Assembly (NCBI RefSeq): GCF_000001735.4
Contig: NC_003075.7
Span: forward strand, 6,387,001-6,451,000
Length of the DNA stretch: 64,000 nt
Direction of reading: 5' to 3'
Origin: Arabidopsis thaliana
Lineage: Eukaryota > Streptophyta > Magnoliopsida > Brassicales > Brassicaceae
The position numbers were made by a program, and so were the translations under genes. Below, piece after piece: positions 10,526 to 25,022 of the stretch. Each line of letters opens with the position of its first letter. Within the stretch, counting starts at the first letter, position 1. The notes below the pieces were generated by a model. The model had not been told where the DNA came from and did not search any database. It saw only the letters and a list, made by a program, of their open reading frames with translations.

Positions 10526-13500
10526 TCATGCGTTCCTCTTGCTCAATAAGTCATCGCCGACACTCAAATGGAGATGTTCGCCAAGAACCACAGTCGCAAC
10601 AGGCACATTTTCAATGCAGCTTACAGTTATCTGCCATACAAGATACATTAAAATGATAAAGTAAACGATTTGGGTTAACAAAAGCTTAACTAACGAACCT
10701 TCCCATCTCCGGCTTGGAACTCTGACTTCAAATTCGAATGATCCCTTGATAACAAGTATGTTTGAAGCCCGGTTGCAGATTTCACATCTCCTGGAACCAT
10801 AAATATACACGTTAAACAGAAAGCGAGAGAGAATTGACAGTGAGAATCTATTGTGATGAGATGGTGACTCACCTGAGTATAAAGCAAGAACAGCCTCTTC
10901 ATTGAACTTCAAAGCCGGTCTAGCCAAACTTATCTTATACGACAACTTTGGAACCTTTTTGACACTCTCATCGGATGTTTCTTTTGGGGTGAATGTCTCA
11001 TCGGCTATTATGACCTGTTACATAAAAGATAGGAGGATAAACATTAAGCTTCTGCCGTGCAAATAAATAAGCAGATATGGGAGTGTTGATGACTTACTGC
11101 ATGTGATGGCATTAAACTAGACAAAAGTAAAGTGGAGCCAATTGAATCCTTGATGTTTTGTTCCTGTTCAACAAACAACAGTGATGAGACAGAATTAAGG
11201 CATGTGGTTGAAGACATTCATGTTGGAAACATAAATTTTCGTTTGATCCATAGCTGAACAAATAATTACGTACAAGCAATGAAACATTCGTAAATTTCAA
11301 GTAGAATTTAAGTTCAGATGAATTGAGTAACAAACAAAAACTAGTTACCTGAGAGACTAGAACTTGTTTAGAAACAGATTCATCCTCGTCCAATGATTGG
11401 AAGTACACTTCCACAAAGTCTGTTGGTTCCAGACCTGACTTTTTCCTTAGTTTCTGGATCCTGTTTACAATCTTTAACACAGGGAAACTAAGCTCATAAG
11501 CACAACATCGCTTTATATGCAAATAAAATATTAAGATACTGAAGAAGAACCCCACAGAAGATATACAAGTTATAAGAAAATGTATTGCTTTGGTTTCATC
11601 TAGGACTAGTACACTATTAGAGAAGTTATATATCTTTACCTCACGGGCAAAACCTGCTTCAACCAAAGAATCATCTGCTCGTAGATCCAGAATCACCAAA
11701 ACATCACCTGCATCATGAAAGAAAGCAAGTATTATATGTGTATCCTACCAACAGAGAAGTGATAATTAATTACGCTTCTTACCATCTCCAGCTGAATCAA
11801 TCTCATTCTCTTTCAAATCGTCTGGGCGTTTGAAAACCCTAACAATCTGAACAACACATGAAAGATATGTGTCAGAATTTAGCTATTAACAACATACTCT
11901 TAACGCTATCTCACAGGAAAACATCATAGCATGAGAGACCTTGATATCTGTTTCCTTTAGCAAGTGGTTAGCAATAGTAACTTCCCCAGCCTCCTCAAAT
12001 GCTAAGATATCTTTTTGAGACATTTCTTTAACTTCCTTTGCAACAAGCCCCATCGACTTTCCAAGTCGCTTTCCCAATACACTGCAGGAATGAACATGTA
12101 AAATTTCACTCTACATCCCTTTGGAAAGGCTAAAGCACATTGAGCTCAGCGGTTTAAAGAAAAACACAGACAGAAAACTTAACCAACCTGAAATCTGGTT
12201 CTGCTTTTAGTGATGCATACTTCAGAGTATCATTGCATGGTACAAGCGATCTCACGTTAAGTTCTTCCAAGACATACTGCAATGCAAAATTAAACAGGAT
12301 AAATCCACATAGCTATCATTGGCTGATATCAAATGGTTCTCAATAATCTCAAAAAGTTTCATATTTATAATATTAGTTAAAACTTCAAGAAGATAAACTA
12401 CTGTTCCTGTAACACCACAGACCTCTCTTAGTACTCCAGTTATGTCATTTAAGAAATCAGCATCGGGATGGACTACAATCATTTCCCTGATACAACAAGG
12501 ATAAGCATGTGTGAATTTTTTTTCATGTTTTAGGTTAACAAAGCAGAAACTGAAAACGATCAAGTACCAACACTCACTTTAGAGGAGTTTTCAAGGGTAG
12601 TTTGTTACGCTCACGAATGTTCCGAGCAAGATCAATGATTTTCATCATCCTCGTAACACTTAACTCAATCCTCTCCCCTTCCTATTCAAACACAGAAAGA
12701 AAATATAAGCAGGCAAAATTCAGATTACTTTTATTCTCTTATTGGATATAGAGACGTGGACTTGAGTCTTACCATTCCTTCCCTTGGTGGAATACTGCAG
12801 TAGTGAACACTTTCCTCAGAACCTTTACACGCTTTCCGCAGATTCTGGTACAAAGTTTCAGTGAAGAAAGGTGTAAACGGGGCCATCACTTTGCAAGAAG
12901 TAAGGAGCACCTGAAAATAGACAATAATTAGATATAACAAGTGTTCAAATCATGGTGACCACAAACAATATATCTCTGCAACTATTTTTAGTATACATTG
13001 AATAGAGTCGAAAGAGCAGTGTGACAATCATCTTCCCCCGTACGGCCTTTTAATCTCTTGCGGTTGAATCTGACATATATGTTAGTGAGATTGTCGAGGA
13101 ACTTCAAGAGACGAGGAACCACCTAAACAAGAAAAACAAAAACCAAGATGTAATAAATACCAGGAGACAGTGATGGCGGTTTTCTAATGCGAACACCATA
13201 TCATGCTGAAAATAACATGTAAAAACCTTACAGTGTAAAGCCGATAGGCATCCATCTCCTCGCGGACAAAACGAACAAGACTCTGCGTAGCTGAGTGAAT
13301 CCACTGATCAAGAATGTTTGCTGACTGTATAGTTGCCAGATCAGTAGGAACAAAGGGCACACCACCTTCAGTCTCAAGTCTCTTTGCATTCTGAACGAGG
13401 AACCGATATGCATTGTACCATGGAAGGAATACATCTTTGACCTAGTGAATCCCAATGCAGGACCAGAAAAAAATTCAGACAACAACCACGAATAAACAGC

Positions 13501-16500
13501 AATAAAGCAGCAATAAATTCAACCACCAAAATCACTCACAACACCGAGTACTCCTTCTTTTTTGAAGCGTAGTGGCTCAGCACGTACAACCGGAGAATTT
13601 ATCAGGTACAATCGCACAGCATCCTATCAAGGTTCATGTAAAGTCACTAAGTTATTACGTACACACACTGCCAAGATTTTCTTAGCTAGAGAACATTTGA
13701 AAAAGCTCAAAACGCAGCACAAGAGCATATTATAGGGAAAACTTACAGCCCCATACTCATCTATGACTTCCAAAGGTGGTGGATAATTCCGTAATTTCTT
13801 AGCCATCTTTTTCCCATCCTCAGCAAGTACAAGACCATTGCAAATCAGATTTTTAAACGCTGGTTTTTCAAATAATGCAGTAGACAACACCATAAGAGTA
13901 TAAAACCTGTAGATACCCAGCGACAAGTTTAGTAACTATTTATTTTCTACTTAGGAAAAAAATATTGTTTATTATGCCCGTTTCAAAACACTTCTAGAAT
14001 CACATTTCATAGTAAATTGATCACACCTTCCTTTAGCATCGACTCATAACTTAATTAAGTGCAATCATTGAGGTAACTAAGATCCAGATATCATAAAGTA
14101 GAGGGACGGAACAAACCCAGAGATAAGCAAGAAATAATTTGTCAGAAGAGCTTATAGGATATATCAATGTAGAAATCCACTCTTGAAAAAATATGAGAAC
14201 TGAAATGATATGGGTTTTTTGCAACTATCTTGGGTTGACATGATAAACACTAACTAAGATTTGCAATACTACAAGGTAAAAGGTTTATTTCCATTCTCAA
14301 AGACCTTAATAAAAAGCAACCTTTTTTCATCACGTAACCACCAAAATATCAATCCAATAATTTTAAATGCTAAAGCTTAACTAATATTTCTCCCCACAGT
14401 CAAGATATGGAATGACATACCATCCACGAGTCTGATCAAGACCTTCAGCCACAAAATCACCAGGAAAGTTCTTCTCAAATAACTCCTTGTTTTCAAACGG
14501 ATAATGGATATACGCGTAAGGCATTGACCCACTCTCAAACCAACAATCAAAAACCTGTAAAAGCGTATATAAACTTAAGCTTGGGATAAGACCCCGGATA
14601 AGTGATAAATGAAAGAAATTGGTTCATCTTACATCTTCTACACGACGGAGCACACCAAACTCATCGCCACGACTAGATGGAATTGTAATATGATCAATAT
14701 GGTGACGATGCAGGTCAAAGACCTGTACCATAAATCATCAGAGAAACAAATGAGTATTAGACTTTTTGACAACTACATTCTCCAGTACTAAATAAAGACC
14801 AAACCCTCATAGAGTGTCATAAAGTTGACAGAACATATAAGGAAGACTTCTAGAAAAATTTATCCAACAGTTGAGTAGTAGCAAATGGTTGCATATAAAG
14901 GTACCGAGATCATGACAGTAGACTTTCCCAAAGCATCAGTGAGCTATTTGCTGATATAAAGAGAGATGTAAATAAAACAAAAGAAGAGACCTTAACACCA
15001 GAGAGCTTTTCAAGCTTCTCTACGGAATCCATGATCACAACTTCCTCCCCATCATCACTTATCCATATCGGAAGAGGCGTGCCCCAAAATCTACTTCGGC
15101 TGATTGCCCAATCCCTTGCATTTTCGAGCCAATTGTGAAAACGTTTATCCTGAATTGCACATTAATCAAAAAAATGTATTCATATCAGAAACTTAACAAA
15201 ACGAACTAGTAATATATACTCAGAGTACTGATCCTTTCTTCTACCGACCTTCACATAACCAGGTACCCATTCTGTCTGTTCATTGCTTTTTAACAACTTT
15301 TCTTTCAACTGCTCCACACGCACAAACCTAACAGGTCAAAACACAAAAAAAAACTTTAAAGTCATAACCACACCTGAAAAACGACAGAATAAAGTTCATA
15401 AGTTATGACCATAACTACGTGCCATTTAGGTCAGATGCTACATATGAAATCTAAAATAAATAAATGAAAACATGGGAAATCAAAATATCCTAAACAGTTT
15501 GGTGATTATTCTGCAAAAAAAATACACAAAGATACCTAATACAGCTCCGAAAAGGGGCTGCCAGATATAATCATAAGAGCCAAAGTTCAAGGCAAGGACA
15601 AGAGAGACCGTCTCACTGGAACTAGCACTAAATGATCCAACTACTAAGACCTTAGCTCAAACTCATATGAAAATGAAGCATACCAACTTGGAACTGCTCT
15701 ATATATGAGTGGGGTGTCTGATCGCCAGCAAAATGGGTATGAGTGAGTAAAGCTTCCCGTTTTAACAAGCCTGCCCTTGGCCTGAAATAATAAAAATAAT
15801 ATTACTTCATGAAACAAATCACCTACAGTAAAGAAATCCAATGGTCCAAAAAGCACTTAGATTCTCTAAGAAACAGATAAATCATTATGATCTGAACTGA
15901 CTAATTATCAAGCATCGGTAATCACCTTAACGGCTTCAATTATATCCTTGTCTGCATCTTTGACATAACGGCCACTGAAGTGGGTAATTCTCTCAGTAAA
16001 CAACCCATCATCATCAACAGCAACAACTAGATTCTCCCCCTGCAACATATATAGAACATTTAACACAATGAGATAAAGCAAGATTATTAGAGTAAACTGA
16101 GAATGGGTTCTTGAAGATACTGTAAGCCTAAACAAGAGAGAAACAACAAATGAGCAAAGTTCATGCCTGATGTTAGCAAGGGTGATAAGGAAGATGTAGT
16201 CAAACCTAACCTTTTTGATTATTTTGTTCAAAAGACAAACACGATAATCATCTTCACCAAAGGCAGGAGCACAGTGGACAATACCAGTACCACTGTCATC
16301 AGTGACATAATCATCTGCTACTACTCGAAAGGCCTCACTTGAGAAATCACTAAAGTAATCAAACAAAGGTTCATACTTCTTCCCAACCAGGGAAGCTCCA
16401 TTAAATTTCTCCAAAACTTCATAAGAATCAGCTGCACTCTCAGGTTTAGCACCTTTAGCTTTAGGATTTGCTTTCTTAGTATCACCAGCAGGTCCATTAC

Positions 16501-17509
16501 TTAACTTGGCCTTAGGCTTATCAGTGGGAAGAGCAGACAACCGAGATTCAGCAACAATGTACACTTTTCCAGTGTTCTTGTTACGAACCTTCACATAGAC
16601 AAACTTCGCATTTACACACAAAGCAAGATTGCTTGGAAGAGTCCACGGAGTAGTAGTCCATGCCACAAAAGCAGCATTATCTTGATCCCCAATAACCGGA
16701 AAAGTCACCATGATTTCAGGATCAGGGACTTCCTGTACATACACACATTCTACCAATATCAGAGATCAAACTATACAACACAAATCAATCACCTGAAGAA
16801 CACAATAACAACAACATTACCTTATAGTTCTGACCAGCTTCAAAATTAGATAAAGGTGTCTTACAACCAGTACTGTACGGCATAACCTGCAAACCAGAAT
16901 TGACCCAAATACAAAAATCACGATCCACGAAACTTCAAAACCACATCAATGCAGGAAGAAGAATGCCAAACAAACCTTGAATCCTCTGTAAACAAGATTC
17001 TTCTCCCAAAGCTGAGAAAAAACCCACCAAACACTTTCCATAAAAGGCAAATCCATAGTCTTATAATCATTCTTAAAATCAATCCAACGACCACACCTAG
17101 TAATAACCTTCTCCCACTCAGCAACATAACGAGTCACAATACTCCTACACTCTTCATTATACTTATCAATTCCCATCTTAATAACTTCATCTCTCCTCTT
17201 AATATTCAATTTCCGATCAATCTCATTCTCAACAGGTAAGCCATGACAATCCCACCCAAACCGACGAGTGACATGGTGACCAGTCATGGTCTGATACCGA
17301 GTCACAATATCTTTAATCGTACCAGCGAGGATATGTCCGTAGTGAGGAAGTCCGGTGGCAAAAGGAGGTCCGTCGTAGAAGATGTACTCAGGAAGATTCT
17401 CAGTGCGTTTGAGCTGTGTCTTGAAAGCATCGATTTCAGTCCAGAAGGAGAGGACATCTTCTTCTTGACGAGGGAATGAGAATTCTTTTCCTTCGCATAC
17501 TTCTTCCAT
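10526..17509 (-). CDS. Cytosolic isoleucyl-tRNA synthetase
   Basis: Charges tRNA-Ile with isoleucine for cytosolic translation; class I synthetase. Twenty-five exons on the minus strand: 17509-16976, 16886-16821, 16732-16211, 16039-15926, 15781-15684, 15327-15249, 15149-14991, 14722-14633, 14554-14421, 13906-13747, 13623-13540, 13441-13232, 13122-12997, 12910-12773, 12681-12578, 12486-12423, 12276-12188, 12081-11940, 11846-11783, 11707-11640, 11471-11349, 11163-11098, 11014-10873, 10790-10699, 10630-10526. They join in frame to 1190 residues. HIGH motif is HYGH (56-59); the editing (CP1) domain follows; WVP and SRxRFWGTP are present. The KMSKS-type loop reads KMAKK (632-636), with Ala for the usual Ser. 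Start is the ATG at 17509 (MEEVCEG); an in-frame GTG lies 24 bases further up. No organellar targeting peptide is evident. From memory this is AT4G10320. Confidence 0.96.
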
Positions 17510-19550
17510 GGTGGAAACGGAAGAATCAATCACTGACGAAAATTAGGGTTTCTGCAGAGTTTTTGTTCGGCGCAGATGATATCAAAGTCCCCGGCGTTGA
17601 AGATGAAGTTTTGGTGCGTTTTTGTTTATTAATGGGCCGTAGTAAGCCCATTAACTTGTTTGTTTTCTTTTTGGGTCAAACTTCCACTTATTGGTATTAA
17701 AAAATCGATTTAAGGAAGAAGGAAAATATTTTGACTATTATGAAACTGTCAAATGGTGGTTGATATACTGAACCAGATGAATTAGATGAATAATGATGAA
17801 AATATTAGATGAATAAACTGTTAAATGATGATCAATAAGATAGTAGTTTAATATTGATTAATATACATACTTTAATATAATAAGAAATGTACTAAAATCT
17901 AAAATCCAAGGCCAAATACAAAACAAATTGACGCTTTTCTAAAATAAAAACTGATTTATTTTTCCTAATTATGAGACATTGATAATTTTTATTTATTAAT
18001 TTTTGGACATTTTTTGTCAATTATGGAACTTTTTACTAATTATAAGGTATTTTTGTTAATTATGGGGCATTTTTGTTAATTTTGGGGTAGTTTTGCTAAT
18101 TTCGAGGCTTAAACAAAACAAAAATATCTGCAAATGGGTCGCAAAAATTTAAGACCCAATACAAATGTTTCATAATAATTGGTGAAAGTTGGACCTAAGT
18201 TTATATGAAATCATGTGGTCTAGAACTTATACTAGAATATATTTCAACATTAGTCCACAACATCAATCTGAATATAAGGGTGAGTTTCAAACTTTTCTTT
18301 AGGCATATATTATGTTCACATCAGATAAAAATTACATTGAGTGGCTCGTGAATACACTCAACAGAGTTTTTTTTAACATTAAAACATGCATAGAATTTTT
18401 TCAAATAATTTTCTCGTACAAAATATGCAACAAATAATGATAAACATATTTTTAAATGCAAAATAGTTTTATATAAAATGAAAAGAATTATTACTTGCGA
18501 TAGAATCTATAAGCCTTAATCTTTTATCATTGTGCTTATAATTTTGTCCAATCAAATTTCTCAACCTTTATTGGTTTATTATAGACTCATTGCGATCGAG
18601 TAATTTTTACTTATTCTAGTTTTTCTTATAAATAAATCATTAATTATTGCTATGTGATATATTTTCTTTCAAAATATTTTATGAATCAATAATTTTAGTG
18701 GTTAAAAAACTATGTGAAAGTGAAAATAAAAACACATGTAGTTGGCTTTATGCATTCATATAATCATTTTATACGTGGTGGGAATGAGAATACTTCAACA
18801 AGAAAATATGATTGTGAGTAAACACATTTTTAGTGGTAAAGTAGACGATAGATTTGTAAATAGATGTAAATTAGATGATGATTTGACTAGTAATTTCCAT
18901 GTATAATATTTTTCGAATAAGGAAAAAACGAATATATAAATAAACAATTCTCAAAATAAAATATTATATATTTATTTTCTACTTACAATAAGATTTTAAT
19001 ATATCTTTTTGTTAAATTTATTTTAGTTTTAAAAATTAAACATGCATATTGGATGGAGTTTAATCTAGTTGAATCTAAAATTTAATAGTTTTACGAAAGA
19101 TTTGTTATTAATTTTAGTTTTGAAATTGAGAATAAAACTAATGAGGCATCAATCCATTAAATATATGTAAGAACAAATCTTCATATATTATATAATATGT
19201 TTGGCAAATATATATAAAGTAACTGAAAACAAAGTGAAAATTTGAGAATAATTGTGGGTTTTTTAGTTTTATGTATTAAAAAAAATGTTGTTAATGAAAA
19301 TCCATATTATTATGATATAAAACAAATTCATTATGAATATAAACATAACAGATATCTTCTATAAAATTCATTATGATATAAAACAAAAGATTAAAATAAA
19401 ATAAACATAACAAATATCGCTTGTGAAATGAGATCTATATGACTATTGGGCTGAAGTTGGGCCTTGAGAAATAAGAGTGCGCCTTATAATATAGGCCCAT
19501 TTAAAGTATGTATTGGCGAATCCACGCCGAAAGAGAGAGCGAAAGGGACG
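17510..19550 (+). other. Intergenic region between the divergent IleRS and glycine-rich protein genes
   Basis: About 2 kb, very AT-rich, containing both promoters at its edges. The only structured item seen is the 20-bp minisatellite at 17999-18110. The translated stretch 17476-17700 overlaps the IleRS leader and is not gene-like. A TATA-like run is not clear for either gene. Confidence 0.4.
17999..18110. repeat. Degenerate minisatellite, period about 20 bp
   Basis: Five to six units of the form AATTATGGGGCATTTTTGTT follow each other at 17999, 18019, 18038, 18058, 18078 and 18098 (partial), with one to five substitutions per unit. Non-coding. Confidence 0.75.
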
Positions 19551-20136
19551 ATGAGCAACAGAAGAAGAACCGGAGACGATGACAAAGGATTGCTCTGGAA
19601 ACTTCCCCAAGTTAGGATCAGAGACATTGGAAAAGTTGGTCCAGCTTTTGGACTCGGTGTCGGTTGCGGATTTGGTTTCGGCGCCGGTCTTATCGGAGGT
19701 AAATTTCTAATTTCTCCCAATTTTGATCGCAGACTCGCGAATCGCTCGAAGCTATTTATAGATAGTTTTGGTTTAAGAGAGTAGAGATTGGTTTGATGAA
19801 AACAGGTGTAGGATTCGGACCAGGAGTTCCTGGATTACAATTTGGTCTTGGATTTGGAGCTGGTTGTGGAATTGGTGTAGGTTTTGGCTATGGTGTTGGA
19901 AGAGGAGCTGCTTATGATCACTCTCGTTCTTATTACAACGTTGGAAAACCATCTCTGTGAGTATTTGTCTGCAATTAGATTTTTAGTGATTAAGGATTTG
20001 AAGAAGAAGATGATGATTTTGACTTTGGTGATTTGTTGACAGGAATGAAGTTGATTCACTGATTGATGAACTTGTTGTTAGCACGAAGAAGCTTGTGAAA
20101 GCTACTACAAATGAAATCGACAAGTGGTTAAAATGA
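19551..20136 (+). CDS. Small glycine-rich protein
   Basis: Three exons, 19551-19698, 19806-19956 and 20043-20136, join in frame to 130 residues. The N-terminus is charged (MSNRRRTGDDDK). The middle (about residues 30-90) is a run of G-x-G-F/V/I repeats such as GFGFGAG and GVGFGYGVG, which may form a glycine-zipper membrane segment. The C-terminus is a short acidic/basic helix (DELVVSTKKLVK...NEIDKWLK). No signal peptide. Function is unknown; from memory it corresponds to AT4G10330, annotated only as glycine-rich. The start is the ATG at 19551; a longer open frame upstream (19464) crosses the probable leader and is less likely. Confidence 0.85.
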
Positions 20137-21199
20137 TGAACTTTTAGGATTTGTTGCAGCTTCCAAGTAAATGGTAGTGTTTGGTTTGTTCTTAGATCAA
20201 TAATGTAGATTTGGGGCTAGTGATAATCTCCTTTCTTTTTGTACAATTTTACGTATGGTATAAAGATGGATTCGCATAATTTAGGTGGCTGATTTATCAT
20301 TCTGGTAATGTGTATGGTTTGAGTGCTGATTTTTGGTGCTATGAGTTGTTCTTTATGGCTCAACTTGGATCAATATGGAGGTTGAGTTTGAGATTTTCTC
20401 TCAGTTTAAGGAGGTAGAATAGTGCGTATAGTGGCACAGTGAGCTCAGCTCTAGGGCCAAAGGGCATAAATTCATTATAGCTCTTTCGATTCTACCGTAG
20501 TACTGTGTGTGAACCGGCACTGTGAACCAAGATGATTAAATTTTCGTATTCTCTATGTACATGATCCTGCGGCTCAATCGCTTCAGTTTCGATCCACATG
20601 ATGTATATGTTATAGAATTGTGGGAAACTCCTTGTAGAAAGAGTATGTTCACGTCTAGGACTAGTCGGATGATTCGTTTCTCTTTTTGGTGTAATGAGTA
20701 TGTTCATAACTGTTGATACAATGTGAAAATCTAACCGTTGAGCTTGGGAGTTTTACGTCTATATGAAAATTCCGGTTGTCGTCTACATTACGGTAGTAAA
20801 CAGGACCACAGTGATTCCAAATGTCCCAAGGAATTTACTGAAAACCCCAACTAGGACTGTGAAAGGCTTGTGGATGACATTTAACAGTTGAGATTTTCAT
20901 GTGTTTGAGATTCTTGTAACACATTTTGCTGTATAGGTGAAAGCTTAGCCACACAAAAGGAGAAACAGAGGATATGGATAAAATAAATTATCCAACAAAA
21001 ACCAATCTAAAAGCCACATCAGCATCCACAACCAATCAGAGGACAGAATCATATTTCACATTTTCAATCCAGACCAATCAAAATCCTGAACGAATCCTAC
21101 TCTCCACCTTATAGGAGCAGTTTCGTCTCTTCCTCCTTCTTTCACTTAGCTCTTCCTAGTGTTAAACCAGAGTAAAGCTTGAAACTTTGGACTAAAAGA
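20137..21199 (+). promoter_or_regulatory. Intergenic region carrying the LHCB5 promoter
   Basis: The last part before the LHCB5 start contains a GATAA (I-box-like) element at 20977-20981 and two CCAAT motifs at 21032-21036 and 21074-21078, typical of light-regulated nuclear photosynthesis genes. A canonical TATA box is not obvious; the nearest candidate is a weak TTATAG at about 21109. The 5' part is the 3' flank of the glycine-rich gene. Function inferred from position and motifs. Confidence 0.4.
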
Positions 21200-22496
<1,297 letters not shown>

Positions 22497-23464
22497 GCCA
22501 TTTCTACTTTTTTTAAGAGCTTCCAAAATGTACACTTTGTTCGATTGGAACTCCTTTTGACAATGTTAAAAAAACTTCCATCTGAATCTTCTTGATATAT
22601 TTCAAATTTTCAATGGTGCTTTATCATGCTTCTAAGGATATACATAGTCACCCATTGGTTTAATATTTGTTGTTACCAAGAACGCTCTGTCACAATTTAG
22701 TCATACATTGCGATTTTATCACTAGTGGCGAGTATGGTAAAAAGTTTCACAACTAATATTGTGATGGAATTTGGGACTATATAAGTTAGTCGAGAGATGT
22801 GATCCGTTGAACAATATTAAGTAGCAGAAGATCAAATAGCAATGAGCAGTAGCAGAATATTTTCACAACTAATTAATCATTCTTACATTGTAAAGAACTA
22901 GTATTACTCACTCTCAACAATTGCATGTCTCATACAGTAATACCGATGTGTCATAAAAATGTGAATTTTGCTTCGATTGCAAAACACAAATTAGTGTTTT
23001 CACTCTGTGAGCTTTGAAGTTGCAGAAATCACAACCCCAATTGGATTCTAAACTCTAGCTAGGCATGTACATTTGCTTCGATTCAAAATAAGAATGTTTT
23101 CACTGTCAGATCAAAGGTTCAATAAGTGATAACCATTTTAAGCAAATCAAGCATTTATATTGCTTGATATTTTGTCACATCTAACCAACATTTAACAATT
23201 ACATTTACTTTTAACAAGTAGGTCGTCTCTACTTCCGACCACCGTCGGGATTAGAACTCGTCCTCTGGTGTAGTCGTCAGATTCCATGATCTATGTTTTT
23301 GTAAGGCCTCAGCCCGAGGCCCATTAAAGGGGTTTTGATTATTAATATTAGTATTATTTAAAAAAAAAAAAAATTAAATCTAAATCTGAACTCATCTTTA
23401 TAAACCCAAACCCTCGTTTAATTTGTAAAACTAACACATCAAGTGTTGGAACTCGCGGTCCTAC
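22497..23464. other. Intergenic region downstream of LHCB5
   Basis: LHCB5 3' flank followed by AT-rich DNA with no open frame of note. A 70-bp stretch at about 23220-23290 has weak tRNA-like B-box similarity on the minus strand but does not fold as a tRNA by eye. A poly(A) run lies at about 23359-23373. Confidence 0.4.
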
Positions 23465-23740
23465 ATCAAGAGTATGGAAGCTGACGTGACGAAACTAGAG
23501 ACATGATATGTAACATGTAAAAGACGACGTGGGAGCTAATTTTGCGTAGAGTTTGAAGATACGAGTTATTGTAGAGATTCACTAAATATTCTCTACAACA
23601 ACTTAAGGAAAATATAACATTGATGTGCAAGGTTTATCCATTCGTGGAGATTTACGATTTTCTTAGGATTAGGGTTTTCATGTTGTGTACATATAGTCTA
23701 GAGAGGCCATGAGTCGTCGCTAACACTCTAGACTATTACT
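23465..23740. repeat. Dispersed direct repeat, copy A
   Basis: About 275 bp matching 24479-24773 at roughly 80 percent by eye. Shared blocks in order: CATCAAGAGT, CTGACGTGAC, GAGATTCACTAAATATT, CTTAAGGAAAATATAACATT, TTTACGATTTTCTTA, ATTAGGGTTTTC and GTCTAGAGAGGCCATGAG. Non-coding on both strands; probably two remnants of one transposon. Confidence 0.75.
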
Positions 23741-24478
23741 ATAGCAGTGAGATTTGTAAACTTCAAAGCTAAAGTAGACACCTAGATTTACAGACATAAC
23801 TTCATCCTCATTTAGTAGAACTGCAACTTAATTGCTCTACAAATTTCCGGTTCGCAATATTCGGGGAATTAAAGATTTTTTTTACCAATATAAGCACTTG
23901 ACATAAACCTCGGAGTAGAGAATAATTAACCTTCCAATCGATCAGTTTCATACACATGGCAATTTAAGTCACTCTTATGCATCCAATTCTCTATAGTTCT
24001 TGCAAAACCAAACGACAAAATTTTGTGGAATATGCAAAATCCAAAGCAAAATAAGGCATGAAAACAACGATCAAAATTGAAAATTGAAGTGTTTTAAAGA
24101 ATGATCGTGCTCAAGTTCTTCACTTTGCAAACTCATTAACATTTACGGATATATATCTCTAGAAACAAAAAATACAAAGAATTATAAATCTATAATTCGA
24201 AACGACAAAGAGTAATATAATAAAGGCAATATATAGTTACATGTAGGACACAAACGGCGTGGAAGCGATGACTTGTGGCCAATGAGCATGAGATATGGAC
24301 AAAAACGGAGGTGGTCAGAGAGATTAAAACAGAGAAAGTGTTAGGGAATTGACATGGCCCTAGAAGATTTTAGGGTTTGACTATATATAAGTGAAGGTGA
24401 AATTTACAAAACCTAAGAAGTGAAAGTGTAGATACAGATTCTAGAACAGCTTGTTGTTCGATTAGGAGCTGCAGCAGG

Positions 24479-24773
24479 CATCAAGAGTCTGTAAGCTGCG
24501 TGGATGCAAAATCTGACGTGACAAACTATAGAGGATGATATGACATGTCAAGGACACATGAGCTGACTTGGCGTAGTGTTTGAAGATGCGAGTTGTATTA
24601 GAGATTCACTAAATATTATCTACGACAAACTTAAGGAAAATATAACATTAATGAGCAAGGTTAATACATTTGTGGAAATTTACGATTTTCTTACGATTAG
24701 GGTTTTCGTGTGGTGTGTAATATAGTCTAGAGAGGCCATGAGCCCTCGTTTAACACTCTAGTCTCTAGATTAT
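24479..24773. repeat. Dispersed direct repeat, copy B
   Basis: Partner of the repeat at 23465-23740, in the same orientation and about 1.01 kb downstream, with the same order of conserved blocks. The intervening DNA (23741-24478) is unrelated AT-rich sequence without a gene. Confidence 0.75.
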
Positions 24774-25022
24774 TGTGGATTTATAATTTTCATAGCTAAA
24801 ATAATAAGGCTTAGAAGGTGAGTGTTTGATTATCTCTATTAGTGTTTCACGATTGGGTGAATAGGATCAAACTAGAGTTAGGATTAGACGTGTTCTTAAT
24901 CGGGTTTAATCTATTGCGTAGAACAAGTTAAGTTCCAAAATAAGTAGATCCTTATAAAGATCATCTTCTTATAATGAACAAGCTAAATACTTTCCAAGTC
25001 AAAACTTTGTTGTGTATTGTAG

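Noticed and set aside
11112..11699. 195-codon minus-strand open frame
   Set aside because: It is two IleRS exons plus their read-through introns, already covered by the spliced IleRS model.
23220..23290. Possible tRNA gene or tRNA-derived SINE on the minus strand
   Set aside because: A B-box-like GTTCTAATCCC is visible, but no A box, acceptor stem or anticodon arm can be drawn by eye; too weak without a tRNA or SINE search.
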